Virus record (IMG/VR): IMGVR_UViG_3300004369_000856
Span: 1-23,724 of that record
From: a virus
Strand: one strand, 5' to 3'
Length of the DNA: 23,724 bases
Under the pieces are notes generated by a model that was not told the origin of the DNA, did not search any database, and was given only the letters and a program-made list of their open reading frames with translations. A program made the position numbers and the translations under genes. This document shows, piece by piece, positions 1-7,330 of the stretch (within the stretch, counting starts at the first letter, position 1; every line of letters begins with the position of its first letter).

Positions 1-1698
1 ACCCCCCATACGACCAGATGACATAGATTGACCATTTACATTTACGGTACTTGCTGTCACGTTCATTGTATTCATTCCCTGAGCCATAACACCGCCCTTG
101 GTGTTTTTCATCTTTCCACTCATTACGAACATGCCAAGTATTGGGGCAAGACTTCCAAGCATTCCAGTGCCAGATGACTTTGTCAAAAGACTAGTGAGCA
201 TTTTGAATATGTCGGTTACACCTTTTAGTACATCATTAATTACTGGTAAAATATCAAAAAAAGCTTTTTTGAGACCTATAGCCAAATCGCCGACGGCATC
301 AATAACTTGGGCGATTCTTTCTCCAAATTCATTAATTTCGTTTTGATTTTCGAGAATGCCTTCTTTAAAGGCATCTAAGTTTCTTATTCCGTTGTCTTTA
401 ATTGCTGTCCATATTGGTTTAAAAGCTCTTTCTATTGCTTGTGCAGGTTCAATATATTTTCTCAGTGATTCTCTGAACAGCCCAAATGTTCGAAGCATGT
501 TATTCCACCATTTTGCAATTCCCTTAAATTGACCTTCCGAGCGCGGCAACCATTTTTGAGTTAGGTCAACAAAAAAAGTACTTACTTTGTCAACAGCATT
601 AACTAGGCCGTCCATAAATCGTCCACTACCAAAATCTGCGGTTATTCCCATGAGTCGTCTAATATCTCTCTGGATAATTCGAAATATTTTTTGAAAAGCC
701 TCTTTGGCTGGTTCAAGAAACATTAAACCAAAATCAGCAAATTCACCTTTGATGAGTGCCATAAATTTTTTAATGGACCCCATAAGAGTATTGTTTGTAG
801 TGTCGAACTGGCCTTCAACTCCACCTAATTTTGCTAACTCACCGGACGAAATTAATTTCTTTAATTGCTCTTTTGTTTTTACGTTTGCTTTTGTTAAAGC
901 TTTTTCTGCTTCTGGACCAAGTTGCTTTATAAGACTAATTGTTGCAGCAAGACTTTTTTTGTCCTTGCCCGTACCTGCACCGGTTATCGCTTCAATAACC
1001 GCTCCAACTTTTTCTGCTGCTTTAGCTGGGTCCTGTGCTGCGGAACCAAAATCCATCAAACTCTTAAATAATTTATTGCTCGCGTTAATTTGCGGAGTTG
1101 ACATTGTTTTGGACATAACCGCATAGGCTTTGTTGAGCGCTTCGGTTCCAAGTCCTGCTAAATCTTGGTCCATCTGTAATCCACGCATAGCTACACGTAC
1201 TTGATTTATGCCAGCCCCAAATTCCTTTGCACCCTTGCCCCTAAATGCATACATTGCCGCTTGTTGTTCGCGCATTGCAGCGGCGCCAGTAGCTAAAGTT
1301 ACCGTTAATGCAGCGACACCTTGTGCCGCCATTTTCATAGCGCCGTGATACCCCTTGGCTAGGAAATTACCAATACCGAACAAAGCATGAATTCCAAGCA
1401 TTGTTACTGAAAGTATTGCCATTTCTGCCACAACACCCTTGATGGCCATGCCTAAAAATTTACGCAAACCTTTTCCGAACATTTGCGTTGCTCGGTCTAT
1501 CGAGTCAAAGTGTCTTTTGAAATTAACCGCTGTTTTTTTTAGACTTCTAGCAGCATCTCTACCATAGTCATCTATTTCTTTTTTGCCACTAGAACGTCCA
1601 GCCTCACGCTTTAGGCGTTTTGTTAGCTGTGTAGCTTTTTCGATAGCCGTCGTGTTGGCATCGACGTCTATCTTTATAGTTATTTTTTCGTCGGCCAT
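1..1698 (-). CDS. Tape measure protein, C-terminus cut by window edge
   Basis: The frame is open on the minus strand from an ATG at 1698 to base 1 with no stop, giving 566 codons of N-terminal sequence. The start has a GGTGGGAT Shine-Dalgarno just upstream. The protein begins MADEKITIKIDVDANTT, then has a basic helical stretch, a hydrophobic block around residues 95-150 (rich in A, G, V, L, with segments such as GVAALTVTLATG) and long amphipathic helices with few cysteines. This is the usual design of tape measure proteins, which set tail length, occupy the tube lumen and help DNA exit through the membrane. Its position directly after a frameshifted chaperone pair is the canonical order in tailed phages. 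The family assignment rests on composition and context rather than a catalytic motif. Minus-strand translation is continuous; the plus-strand open frames inside it are antisense shadows. Confidence 0.85.
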   Translation of the reverse strand, partial: MADEKITIKIDVDANTTAIEKATQLTKRLKREAGRSSGKKEIDDYGRDAARSLKKTAVNFKRHFDSIDRATQMFGKGLRKFLGMAIKGVVAEMAILSVTMLGIHALFGIGNFLAKGYHGAMKMAAQGVAALTVTLATGAAAMREQQAAMYAFRGKGAKEFGAGINQVRVAMRGLQMDQDLAGLGTEALNKAYAVMSKTMSTPQINASNKLFKSLMDFGSAAQDPAKAAEKVGAVIEAITGAGTGKDKKSLAATISLIKQLGPEAEKALTKANVKTKEQLKKLISSGELAKLGGVEGQFDTTNNTLMGSIKKFMALIKGEFADFGLMFLEPAKEAFQKIFRIIQRDIRRLMGITADFGSGRFMDGLVNAVDKVSTFFVDLTQKWLPRSEGQFKGIAKWWNNMLRTFGLFRESLRKYIEPAQAIERAFKPIWTAIKDNGIRNLDAFKEGILENQNEINEFGERIAQVIDAVGDLAIGLKKAFFDILPVINDVLKGVTDIFKMLTSLLTKSSGTGMLGSLAPILGMFVMSGKMKNTKGGVMAQGMNTMNVTASTVNVNGQSMSSGRMGG

Positions 1699-1761
1699 TT
1701 ATCCCACCCATGAATTTTGGTTCACGTGAGTGTAAGTGACGTCAAGCTATGTGGATGCCCA

Positions 1762-1944
1762 CTAAGTCTTCGATTTACGTTCTTGCTCTTCGCGGTCGTT
1801 AGATATAACTTTACCACATGCCATACGTATCAACCATTCATCCTGGTCCGAATCTAATAGCTTTATGGGGTCCGCCCCGAAGAGTTCTCCGAGTCGGGCT
1901 GCAGACACTATCTGCGGGTCTGCGACTAGCTCGTCGAAGACCCC
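1762..1944 (-). CDS. Frameshift extension of the tail assembly chaperone (gpGT-like)
   Basis: After the GGGG run at 1944-1941 (minus strand reads AAG GGG TCT in the chaperone frame), the -1 frame is open for 59 codons and ends at a TAG at 1764-1762. It reads VFDELVADPQIVSAARL, then a GELFGADPIKLLDSDQDEW stretch, ending in an acidic and basic tail. It has no good start of its own. If the ribosome slips back one base on GGGG, the product is a fusion of about 237 residues. A -1 programmed frameshift just before the tape measure gene is a long-established feature of lambda-like and many other tailed phages. The slip site here is minimal (a single re-pairing GGG codon), so the exact site is an inference, while the open, ATG-less extension frame is seen directly. 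Confidence 0.6.
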   Translation of the reverse strand, partial: GVFDELVADPQIVSAARLGELFGADPIKLLDSDQDEWLIRMACGKVISNDREEQERKSKT

Positions 1945-2474
1945 TTCATAGGGTCCACGGCATCAACCGTGTCTGAGTAACCAGATGCATCGAGAATTGC
2001 TAATGCTGCAGCTTCGATGTGTGGGTCTACACCAAAAAAGGCTTTAACACAGTCTGGAAGCGGCCTTGTTGTTTCGGTCATTGCCAAAACCAAAGGCGAC
2101 GCAAATGTAAGTTCATTGCCGTCTTCGTCAAGAACTTCTTCTCCGTCGATTTCCAAACCAACAGTTGTGTGTGCGATAACTGAGCATGCAAATTTTGTTG
2201 CATCAAGACCATTTCTTGTATCTTCGCCAGCATTTTTACGCCAGTTCTTCATTTGCTGTTGAGTGATGTTTGGACTAATTCGTACCTTCACACCAGGGCG
2301 CTCTGGTACTTCTAGTAAAACAACACTGCGTTCAACTTTCTTTGCAATAACTGATTTAAGTCTGGAAAGCGGAGTTTCCACATCAGTCTGCTGGGTTGAA
2401 ACCTTGGCTGGCTTAACTGCCTTGGTTGTGATTGGCTGTTCTTCGGCTGAATAGAGTGAGTTGTTGTCGTTCAT
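1926..2474 (-). CDS. Tail assembly chaperone, short form (gpG-like)
   Basis: This 182-residue protein lies between the tail tube and tape measure genes, where tail assembly chaperones are found. The N-terminus is polar and low-complexity (MNDNNSLYSAEEQPITT). The middle has a compact domain with VLLEVPERPGVKVRISPN and a conserved-looking RKNAGEDTRNGLDATKFACS segment of the type seen in gram-positive phage chaperones. The last residues (DPMKGSSTS, then TAG) sit on a GGGG run that allows a -1 shift into a downstream frame; see the next entry. The expected role is to coat the tape measure protein and recruit tube subunits during tail assembly, without being part of the virion. Sequence similarity alone is not distinctive; the call depends mainly on position and the frameshift arrangement. 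Confidence 0.75.
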   Translation of the reverse strand: MNDNNSLYSAEEQPITTKAVKPAKVSTQQTDVETPLSRLKSVIAKKVERSVVLLEVPERPGVKVRISPNITQQQMKNWRKNAGEDTRNGLDATKFACSVIAHTTVGLEIDGEEVLDEDGNELTFASPLVLAMTETTRPLPDCVKAFFGVDPHIEAAALAILDASGYSDTVDAVDPMKGSSTS

Positions 2475-2537
2475 ACTGGAAAACTAGCATAGGCCTAAAG
2501 GCCATAGCGGAACTCTTGACGATTTTGTTAAAATCGA

Positions 2538-3005
2538 TTAATTTGACTCTACGTCCTGAATTGCGAAAGTAAGAGAGAAAGTGGCTGGGGCACCCGATGA
2601 CGAATCGCCATCTGGCTCAGTCAAACCGACCAATAAGGCCTTATAGTAAACGCGGTCAGTGCCAGGGACTGCTAGGTCGCAGTCAAAGTTCTGGATTGTG
2701 ACGTTGTATTCGGCTCTACCGACAAGTGCGCGGAGGGCGGCAATTTTTGCTGCAATACCAGTACCAAGCTCACTGGCGACTCGGTCTGAGTCGTAGTGGG
2801 CGGTCAAGGTGATGTCGCCAACTTCGGATGGAGCACACAAAACTGTCGGGCGAAGGCTCTTGCCCTCGTAAATCTTTTCAACAGAGGCTGTGATTTCTCC
2901 ACCAGAAACCTGTGCAAAATAGAAACCAGTCCATTTTGGGTGACTTTGGTTTACAGGAACAATACTTCCAAGTATTTGTCTCTGAGAAACTTTTGTATTT
3001 GCCAT
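2538..3005 (-). CDS. Tail tube (major tail) protein
   Basis: A 155-residue protein starting MANTKVSQRQILGSIVP directly downstream of the sheath gene. It is predicted to be mostly beta structure with alternating hydrophobic and polar residues (VYYKALLVGLTEPDG, TFSLTFAIQDVES), no cysteine motif beyond two scattered residues, and no signal peptide. In contractile-tail phages the tube gene commonly follows the sheath gene, and 140-170 residues is the normal size. The start at 3005 has the Shine-Dalgarno GGAGG a few bases upstream, and the 15-base gap to the sheath stop suggests co-transcription. It would stack as hexameric rings inside the sheath. The call comes from context, size and fold expectation rather than a recognised signature. 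Confidence 0.75.
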   Translation of the reverse strand: MANTKVSQRQILGSIVPVNQSHPKWTGFYFAQVSGGEITASVEKIYEGKSLRPTVLCAPSEVGDITLTAHYDSDRVASELGTGIAAKIAALRALVGRAEYNVTIQNFDCDLAVPGTDRVYYKALLVGLTEPDGDSSSGAPATFSLTFAIQDVESN

Positions 3006-3020
3006 GTTTTTATTCCTCCG

Positions 3021-4508
3021 TTAAACGACTGACGCCGTTAAGTTTGATTTGACAATATCAACTTCGATTTTGTCGCCGACAGTACTTGTTCGTACTCCAA
3101 CTTTTGCTTTGATTGTTCCCTCTGCAAGTTGTGATGTCGGATTAAGTTTTGCATCACAGCGAACTGTGTAGCCAGGGTCGAGTTTTCTGCCATTGGAATC
3201 AAACGCCTCGTAAAGTGCGCCGACATCTCGCAAAGGAGCAAGAATCGAAATCAGACGTGACTCAATTGCACTGAAAATTGTGTTTCTTCCATCAATTGAG
3301 CTAAAGACCAAATCTTCAAGACTTCTTCCAGCTTCAACCACAATATGGTTGACGGTGTCTTGTGATGTGATATATCTGAAGTTTTCAATATCTGCAGAAA
3401 GCGAACGAGCGCCATAAATACGAACTGTATTTTGGATAACTCTGATTGCGTTTACTGAACCAAGGTCCAAAGCATCGCCTGTCGCTTTGTCAATATCTGC
3501 TTCAGTTCCCACGACGAATCTTGAAGCTGAAAGCAATCCAGCTGCTGGAACGTGAGAGCCTGTTTGGTTGTGGGCCAAAGCACGCTTTGCAGCCACATAG
3601 CCGTCTGGTGGAATCATTCTGCTAATTCCAGCAACGCCTGTTGGAACCTCAATCCATGGGTAATACAGAGCGCAATGCTCAGCATTCTCTCCGCCCTGAA
3701 TTGACAGCGCTTTCGACAAGGCTCCAGCAGTGTTTGTTCCGAGGGCTGTGTGAAGAATAGCAATTCTGCTATTTGTGTTGGCATGTGAAATCAATGCAGC
3801 TTCAAAAGTGCCAGAAGTATTGTCTGGCGATGCAACCGCACCAGTTCCAAGAGCACCATTGAATGTGCCTAGAGCGGTGACGAATTCTGCGTCAGTTGGG
3901 GCAGAACCATCTGCTCCACCAGCAAAGACAACTTGAGCTTGAGTGCTCAAGACTGCTGAGCCATGAGGAGCTGTAACGCTTGCAGTCACATAACGAGCAG
4001 CAGTTGTGCTTGTATTAATTCTTCCTACTGCTTGGTTAACTGAGGTGCACGTTCCGGTTGAGTAAACCAAAACATTGTCCAAAAGAATTTGAATTGCAAA
4101 ATTCACACCAGCACTTGGCTGTGTGACAATTGTGCTCAAACCTCCAGCGAATGAGCCTGCTGTTGCATTTGCCCATGTGCCCGAGCCATTTGCTGTCAAC
4201 GTCATTGCGGCGCTTGCTGAGCCGGTATTCAAAACTTTTGTTGCAGATGTTGCGCCTGTGCCAACAACTCGTTTTACGTAGCAGCGAGTGCCGCCCTCTT
4301 CGAAAAACGTTTCAACTGTTGGATGAAGGTACGAGGTTGAAATAAACCCACCAAACATATTCTCAAATTCAGCAAGACTCTCAATCAATACTGGGGCAGC
4401 TGATGTGCCTTTTTGGGCGGTGCCGACAACGAAGAGTTGTGATGATTCGCGGACCGTTGCCGAAGACGGGCCAGTTCTGACTGCTGTTGAAATGACTACA
4501 CCGGGCAT
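3021..4508 (-). CDS. Contractile tail sheath protein
   Basis: A 495-residue protein with the hallmarks of phage tail sheaths. The N-terminus is PGVVISTAVRTGPSS, followed by a segment with FVVGTAQKGTSAAP, an L-x-E-F-x-x-M-F-G-G motif and HPTVETFFEEGGTRCYVKRVVG. The middle (about residues 80-235) is a Thr/Ala/Gly-rich beta domain that probably faces outward and varies between phages. The C-terminal part, from SRMIPPDGYVAAKRA to the end, has the conserved NAIRVIQNTVRIYGARSLS and FRYIT blocks and the helical end (FSSIDGRN, then ISILAPLRDVGALYEAFD) typical of the sheath core. The start at 4508 has an AGGAAGG Shine-Dalgarno four bases upstream. The sheath contracts around the tube to drive it through the host envelope, so this gene shows that the phage is a myovirus. 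Confidence 0.93.
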   Translation of the reverse strand: MPGVVISTAVRTGPSSATVRESSQLFVVGTAQKGTSAAPVLIESLAEFENMFGGFISTSYLHPTVETFFEEGGTRCYVKRVVGTGATSATKVLNTGSASAAMTLTANGSGTWANATAGSFAGGLSTIVTQPSAGVNFAIQILLDNVLVYSTGTCTSVNQAVGRINTSTTAARYVTASVTAPHGSAVLSTQAQVVFAGGADGSAPTDAEFVTALGTFNGALGTGAVASPDNTSGTFEAALISHANTNSRIAILHTALGTNTAGALSKALSIQGGENAEHCALYYPWIEVPTGVAGISRMIPPDGYVAAKRALAHNQTGSHVPAAGLLSASRFVVGTEADIDKATGDALDLGSVNAIRVIQNTVRIYGARSLSADIENFRYITSQDTVNHIVVEAGRSLEDLVFSSIDGRNTIFSAIESRLISILAPLRDVGALYEAFDSNGRKLDPGYTVRCDAKLNPTSQLAEGTIKAKVGVRTSTVGDKIEVDIVKSNLTASVV

Positions 4509-4530
4509 AAGACCTTCCTATTGCTTGTTG

Positions 4531-4554
4531 GGAACTATCCCATTCATTAGTTCC
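4531..4554. other. Hairpin in the leader of the tail sheath gene
   Basis: GGAACTA (4531-4537) and TAGTTCC (4548-4554) form a perfect 7-bp stem with a 10-base loop; flanking TTG and CAA could extend it past a one-base bulge. It lies between the sheath start (4508) and the stop of the upstream gene (4635), in a 126-base AT-rich gap. A TATTAT box on the minus strand (4561-4556) overlaps its upstream edge. There is no T-run after it on the minus strand, so it is not a typical terminator. It could stabilise the 5' end of the sheath mRNA or mark a promoter region; the sequence does not decide between these. The rest of the gap holds nothing I recognise. Confidence 0.4.
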
Positions 4555-4634
4555 AATAATACAGTTAGTAGGTCTTTTATTAATGCAACTGTTAGAAAGA
4601 TTTGTTGTAAAGAGATTTTGAAAATTATTTAATT

Positions 4635-5246
4635 TTAAAATTCGCCTTCAAGTGAATCTAGGTCCTCGCCAGCACCAGATGGGTAGCTTCTTAAGACAAT
4701 TTCATCGACCGTACCCAACGATTTACGAGAAACAATTTCATCCATTTGAATGTTGTACGCGACATATGAGCCAGCGAGCATTCTGTCACCTTTTAGGAGT
4801 GTTAAATCAGAAAATTCTTCCCTCATTGACGACTCATCAATCATGATTCTGAAAAAATCATTAGGGTCAGTTGCCTTTAAACATGGGTAGTCAAGGAGTG
4901 CTGACCGGACAACGGTGGTAAGTCTGTCCCTCATTTCCGTGCATTCCTGTGAGCCTTCAGTCCTAACCCAGACATATGTTCTCATTTGGTACTCAACCCT
5001 GTATAGAGGGTCGGCATTACCGTAGCCAATTCTTTCTAGTCTGTTTGTGGAAATCGCTATAGTGATGATTGTTGGCCAAGAATCCAACGCCAAAGGTTCG
5101 TGGGTTATAAATTCTTCCGGTGTTGGCAGGTCAGTACTTGACAGATTCCATCCGTTTCTATATTCAACCAACCTGGCTGGAATGTCGAGCGTGAGGTAGT
5201 TGTTGATGTACTGTTTAGCAAATTGAGCACCGTGCATTAGCTCCAT
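4635..5246 (-). CDS. Putative tail terminator / head-tail joining protein
   Basis: A 203-residue protein whose ATG shares one base with the stop of the upstream morphogenesis gene, which points to translational coupling. It opens MELMHGAQFAKQYINNY and carries a run of predicted beta strands with conserved-looking aromatics (WPTIITIAIS, YRVEYQMRTYVWVRTEG, CTEMRDRLTTVVRSALLDYP). This pattern, in which a protein reports its own variable strand and an R-x-x-L-T-x-x-V-R-x-x-L helix, resembles tail terminator and tail completion proteins that cap the tube. Its place between the gpG/S-like morphogenesis protein and the sheath fits that job. I do not recognise a specific named family, so the functional name is inferred from position and general fold. 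Confidence 0.55.
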   Translation of the reverse strand: MELMHGAQFAKQYINNYLTLDIPARLVEYRNGWNLSSTDLPTPEEFITHEPLALDSWPTIITIAISTNRLERIGYGNADPLYRVEYQMRTYVWVRTEGSQECTEMRDRLTTVVRSALLDYPCLKATDPNDFFRIMIDESSMREEFSDLTLLKGDRMLAGSYVAYNIQMDEIVSRKSLGTVDEIVLRSYPSGAGEDLDSLEGEF

Positions 5247-5737
5247 TATTCTGGTCCAATCATTTTCTTGCTTCCGTAAGCAACATATCGCGCCATGGTT
5301 TTACCAAGGTCACGAGAAAATCCAACAGGTGTAAAAATTACTCTTCTTTTAGCCATTTTGCTTGTGCCATATTGATGAAATTTTGCATATTCGACGTCGG
5401 TGCCGAATTCGGCACGAGTGTCCGCAACTACGTTTACTCTTGAATTCTCTAGTTCCGTAACGCTCCTAAATAGTTTTCCAGTTCTCACCATGGGTGGGGC
5501 GCCGGGAACATTGGCTGCTTTCCATGACGCATACTGTGGACTTAATGGGCTCCAACCACCAGAAGGAAGTCCATTAGCTGTGAAGTTTGCGGCATAACGA
5601 GTTTCTAGTTCTCTTTTTGCCCAATAGAAAACAGGTTTCATTTTTCCTGTTCGTTTCTTCATGTCATCAAGAAGCTCTTCTACGTCTTCCGTATCTATGT
5701 CGACATGAACTACTATCCTGATGTCACCCCTAGCCAT
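5246..5737 (-). CDS. Phage virion morphogenesis / tail completion protein
   Basis: A 163-residue protein starting MARGDIRIVVHVD. It shows the pattern of the phage virion morphogenesis family (Mu gpG, P2 gpS type): an N-terminal helix, then FTANGLPSGGWSPLSPQYASWK, a V-R-T-G-K-L-F-R-S-V-T motif, a strand with AEFGTDVEYAKFHQYGTS, and a basic end. The S/T-G-x-L-x-x-S and Y-A-x-x-H-Q-x-G elements are the most characteristic parts of this family. These proteins act at the neck or tail tip completion step that allows heads to join tails. The start codon directly abuts the stop of the connector gene (TAA then ATG with no gap), and its own stop overlaps the next start by one base. This is a compact neck-gene operon. 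Confidence 0.85.
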   Translation of the reverse strand: MARGDIRIVVHVDIDTEDVEELLDDMKKRTGKMKPVFYWAKRELETRYAANFTANGLPSGGWSPLSPQYASWKAANVPGAPPMVRTGKLFRSVTELENSRVNVVADTRAEFGTDVEYAKFHQYGTSKMAKRRVIFTPVGFSRDLGKTMARYVAYGSKKMIGPE

Positions 5738-6598
5738 TTACGCAACCCTGACTCTGCGGTACCTCTTTACTGCGAGTAGTTCTTTTTCCATAAATCCAGT
5801 TTCCACAGGAGCAACAGAACGTGGATTTAGGTCTTTTATACCAACTACATCATCATGCATGTTTTGCATTTCCCGTGTTGCCGCCCGCAGAATCATCAAT
5901 CTGAACATAGGAATTGATGTCCCATCAAAACCGGCGGTATAGCTAATTGTAACCTTGTCGTCTGGCCCGCCGTACCAGTAATCAATGCCGTATCTTCGCA
6001 CCATATAGTGAGTGTTTTCAAGCAACGTTGTTTGAACATCACCATCAATTACTGACGTTGTAGCAATGTTGGCATTTGTTTTAGAAAAATTGATACTTGT
6101 CGAAGTTGAGCTGGTGACAGTGAAGTTTCCATTAAACACAGTGTTTGAAAAATCAGATGAGGTTATTTTACTTCCAACTGAAAACGGATGCATATTGTCA
6201 AAGGTTATGGTTGCTACATTATTGGTGAGGGAAGCAGAAATTGGATTATACAAAACCCCAGGTCTTCTAACCTTGACGTTACTAACAGCAATAACCGGAG
6301 TGTTTCTAAAATATAGTGTTTCTGGGGGAAGAGCGTAATCGGCGGCAGAGTTAGCTATCTGTCCGTTTTGGCCGTCTTCATATGTGTCTTGATTTGTCAA
6401 AAATGAAGACATTGGAATTCCGTGAAAGCTCGAATCAAGAACATGTTCTTCAACGAAACTTGTAGCCTCTATTGGCCTTCTAAGATAAGCCTCAAGTTCG
6501 CTTTGAAGACCTTGTAGCACATACTCTGCAGCATCAACCTGACGCAAAGTAAACTTTACGTCCATATAGGTTGTCAACTCTGGAACCGATACCAACAT
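5738..6598 (-). CDS. Head-tail connector (adaptor) with an inserted beta domain
   Basis: This 286-residue protein opens MLVSVPELTTYMDVKFT and continues into a helical bundle (RQVDAAEYVLQGLQSELEAYLRRP is split here by function: helix then a conserved L-R-R-P turn), typical of gp6-like connectors that bind the portal and extend the DNA exit channel. The C-terminal end returns to helices (MFRLMILRAATREMQNMHDD) and a basic tail. Between about residues 105 and 200 lies a Ser/Thr/Asn-rich beta segment (SASLTNNVATITFDN, NGNFTVTSSTSTSINF) that ordinary connectors lack; the usual family members are much shorter. That insert looks like a small Ig-like or capsid-decoration domain. The Shine-Dalgarno AAGGATAGG sits three bases before the ATG. 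Family confidence comes from the helical frame and the neighbouring neck genes. Confidence 0.7.
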   Translation of the reverse strand: MLVSVPELTTYMDVKFTLRQVDAAEYVLQGLQSELEAYLRRPIEATSFVEEHVLDSSFHGIPMSSFLTNQDTYEDGQNGQIANSAADYALPPETLYFRNTPVIAVSNVKVRRPGVLYNPISASLTNNVATITFDNMHPFSVGSKITSSDFSNTVFNGNFTVTSSTSTSINFSKTNANIATTSVIDGDVQTTLLENTHYMVRRYGIDYWYGGPDDKVTISYTAGFDGTSIPMFRLMILRAATREMQNMHDDVVGIKDLNPRSVAPVETGFMEKELLAVKRYRRVRVA

Positions 6599-6630
6599 AG
6601 ACCTATCCTTGGGGTGTTAATGTAGGTTTA

Positions 6631-6639
6631 ATTGTACCA
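6631..6639 (-). promoter_or_regulatory. Possible extended -10 promoter for neck and tail genes
   Basis: On the minus strand the gap before the connector gene reads TGG TACAAT, an extended -10 pattern (TGn plus a 5 of 6 match to TATAAT), about 33 bases upstream of the connector start. A TTAATT lies 18 bases further upstream as a poor -35. The 77-base gap is otherwise AT-rich and contains the connector ribosome binding site. This is a by-eye match only. Confidence 0.3.
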
Positions 6640-6675
6640 CTAACGTAAAATCGTAATTAATTAACTACAATTTAG

Positions 6676-7257
6676 TTATCTTGTTCTTCTTGACGCTGCT
6701 TTTTTAGCGGCTGGCCGTTTTTTGGCGACAGCTTTTTTAGCGGCTCGTTTCTTCTTGGTTGCCTTTTTGGCCGCCCTGGCCTTCTTTGCCGCTTTGGCTC
6801 TCTTGGCTTTCTTGGCCGCCTTGACCGCGTCTTCACGCTTCTTTCTCTGAGCCAATCCTCTTGTCGCATCTCGACCTGGCTTGTTCATTGTAAAGCCACC
6901 CCTGGCGTCACGTGTTATCGCGCCAAGCTGTCTTCGGTTTGGAAGACCTTTGGCTCTGCGGGCTGCCATTATGTCTTTATCAATTGGAGGTCGCCCCCTG
7001 AACGTGACACCAGCACGTGACCTGGTTATACCAGATTGGTCATAGCCCATTTGTTTGGTGGAATATTTAGCTAATTGATTAAGTCCCTTGCGGCCACCAT
7101 AGGCTTTTTTGATTACGTCATTAAGATTTTTGAGTTCTTGTTTATTCTTTTTGGTTCCGCCTCTTTTGGTTTTTACCAATTTCTCAAGTCTGGCAAGCTG
7201 GGTTCTAACTATCTCTGCGTCATCTGTAAAATCTGGTCCGTATCTTAAGCCCGGCAT
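6676..7257 (-). CDS. Lysine-rich, histone-H1-like basic protein
   Basis: A 193-residue protein if it starts at the ATG at 7257 (MPGLRYGPDF), which has GAGGA four bases upstream; a longer reading would need a TTG at 7290 inside a perfect inverted repeat, with no ribosome site. The first ~135 residues are basic and helical (RTQLARLEKLVKTKRGG, then R/G-rich stretches with GRPPIDKDIMAARRAKGLPN). The last ~55 residues are almost only Lys, Ala and Arg in A-K-K-A repeats, ending RRTR. Such tails resemble histone H1, actinobacterial HU C-termini and other DNA-compacting proteins, so it probably binds nucleic acid through charge. Placed just before the connector gene, it might be an internal virion protein or DNA-condensing factor. 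No enzyme domain is visible. Confidence 0.6.
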   Translation of the reverse strand: MPGLRYGPDFTDDAEIVRTQLARLEKLVKTKRGGTKKNKQELKNLNDVIKKAYGGRKGLNQLAKYSTKQMGYDQSGITRSRAGVTFRGRPPIDKDIMAARRAKGLPNRRQLGAITRDARGGFTMNKPGRDATRGLAQRKKREDAVKAAKKAKRAKAAKKARAAKKATKKKRAAKKAVAKKRPAAKKAASRRTR

Positions 7258-7269
7258 AACGTCCTCGTT

Positions 7270-7296
7270 CTTGTTTTGTACAAAATACAAAACAAG
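7270..7296. repeat. Perfect 11-bp inverted repeat, operator- or hairpin-like
   Basis: CTTGTTTTGTA (7270-7280) and TACAAAACAAG (7286-7296) are exact inverted copies separated by five bases. Inside it lies a perfect 12-base palindrome, TTTTGTACAAAA (7274-7285). It lies between the stop of the ParB-like gene and the ribosome binding site of the basic protein gene. There is no T-run, so it is unlikely to be an intrinsic terminator. It could be a protein-binding operator or a hairpin that controls the leader of the downstream structural operon. The nearby ParB-like proteins are candidates to bind it, but that is speculation. Confidence 0.6.
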
Positions 7297-7330
7297 TGTA
7301 TCACTCGTTTACTGGTGAGTTTGCGTAGGG

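Noticed and set aside
98-1126. Plus-strand open frames at 98-346 and 704-1126
   Set aside because: They lie opposite the uninterrupted tape measure frame and show no family features.
3038-3241. Minus-strand frame of 67 codons inside the sheath gene
   Set aside because: It is an out-of-frame reading within the well-supported sheath C-terminus.
6672-6869. Minus-strand frame rich in R, K and P opposite frame of the lysine-rich gene
   Set aside because: It is the alternative frame of the low-complexity A-K-K-A region on the same strand and has no start site.
7257-7290. TTG start at 7290 for the basic protein
   Set aside because: It lies inside the perfect inverted repeat without a ribosome site, while ATG 7257 has GAGGA at suitable distance.
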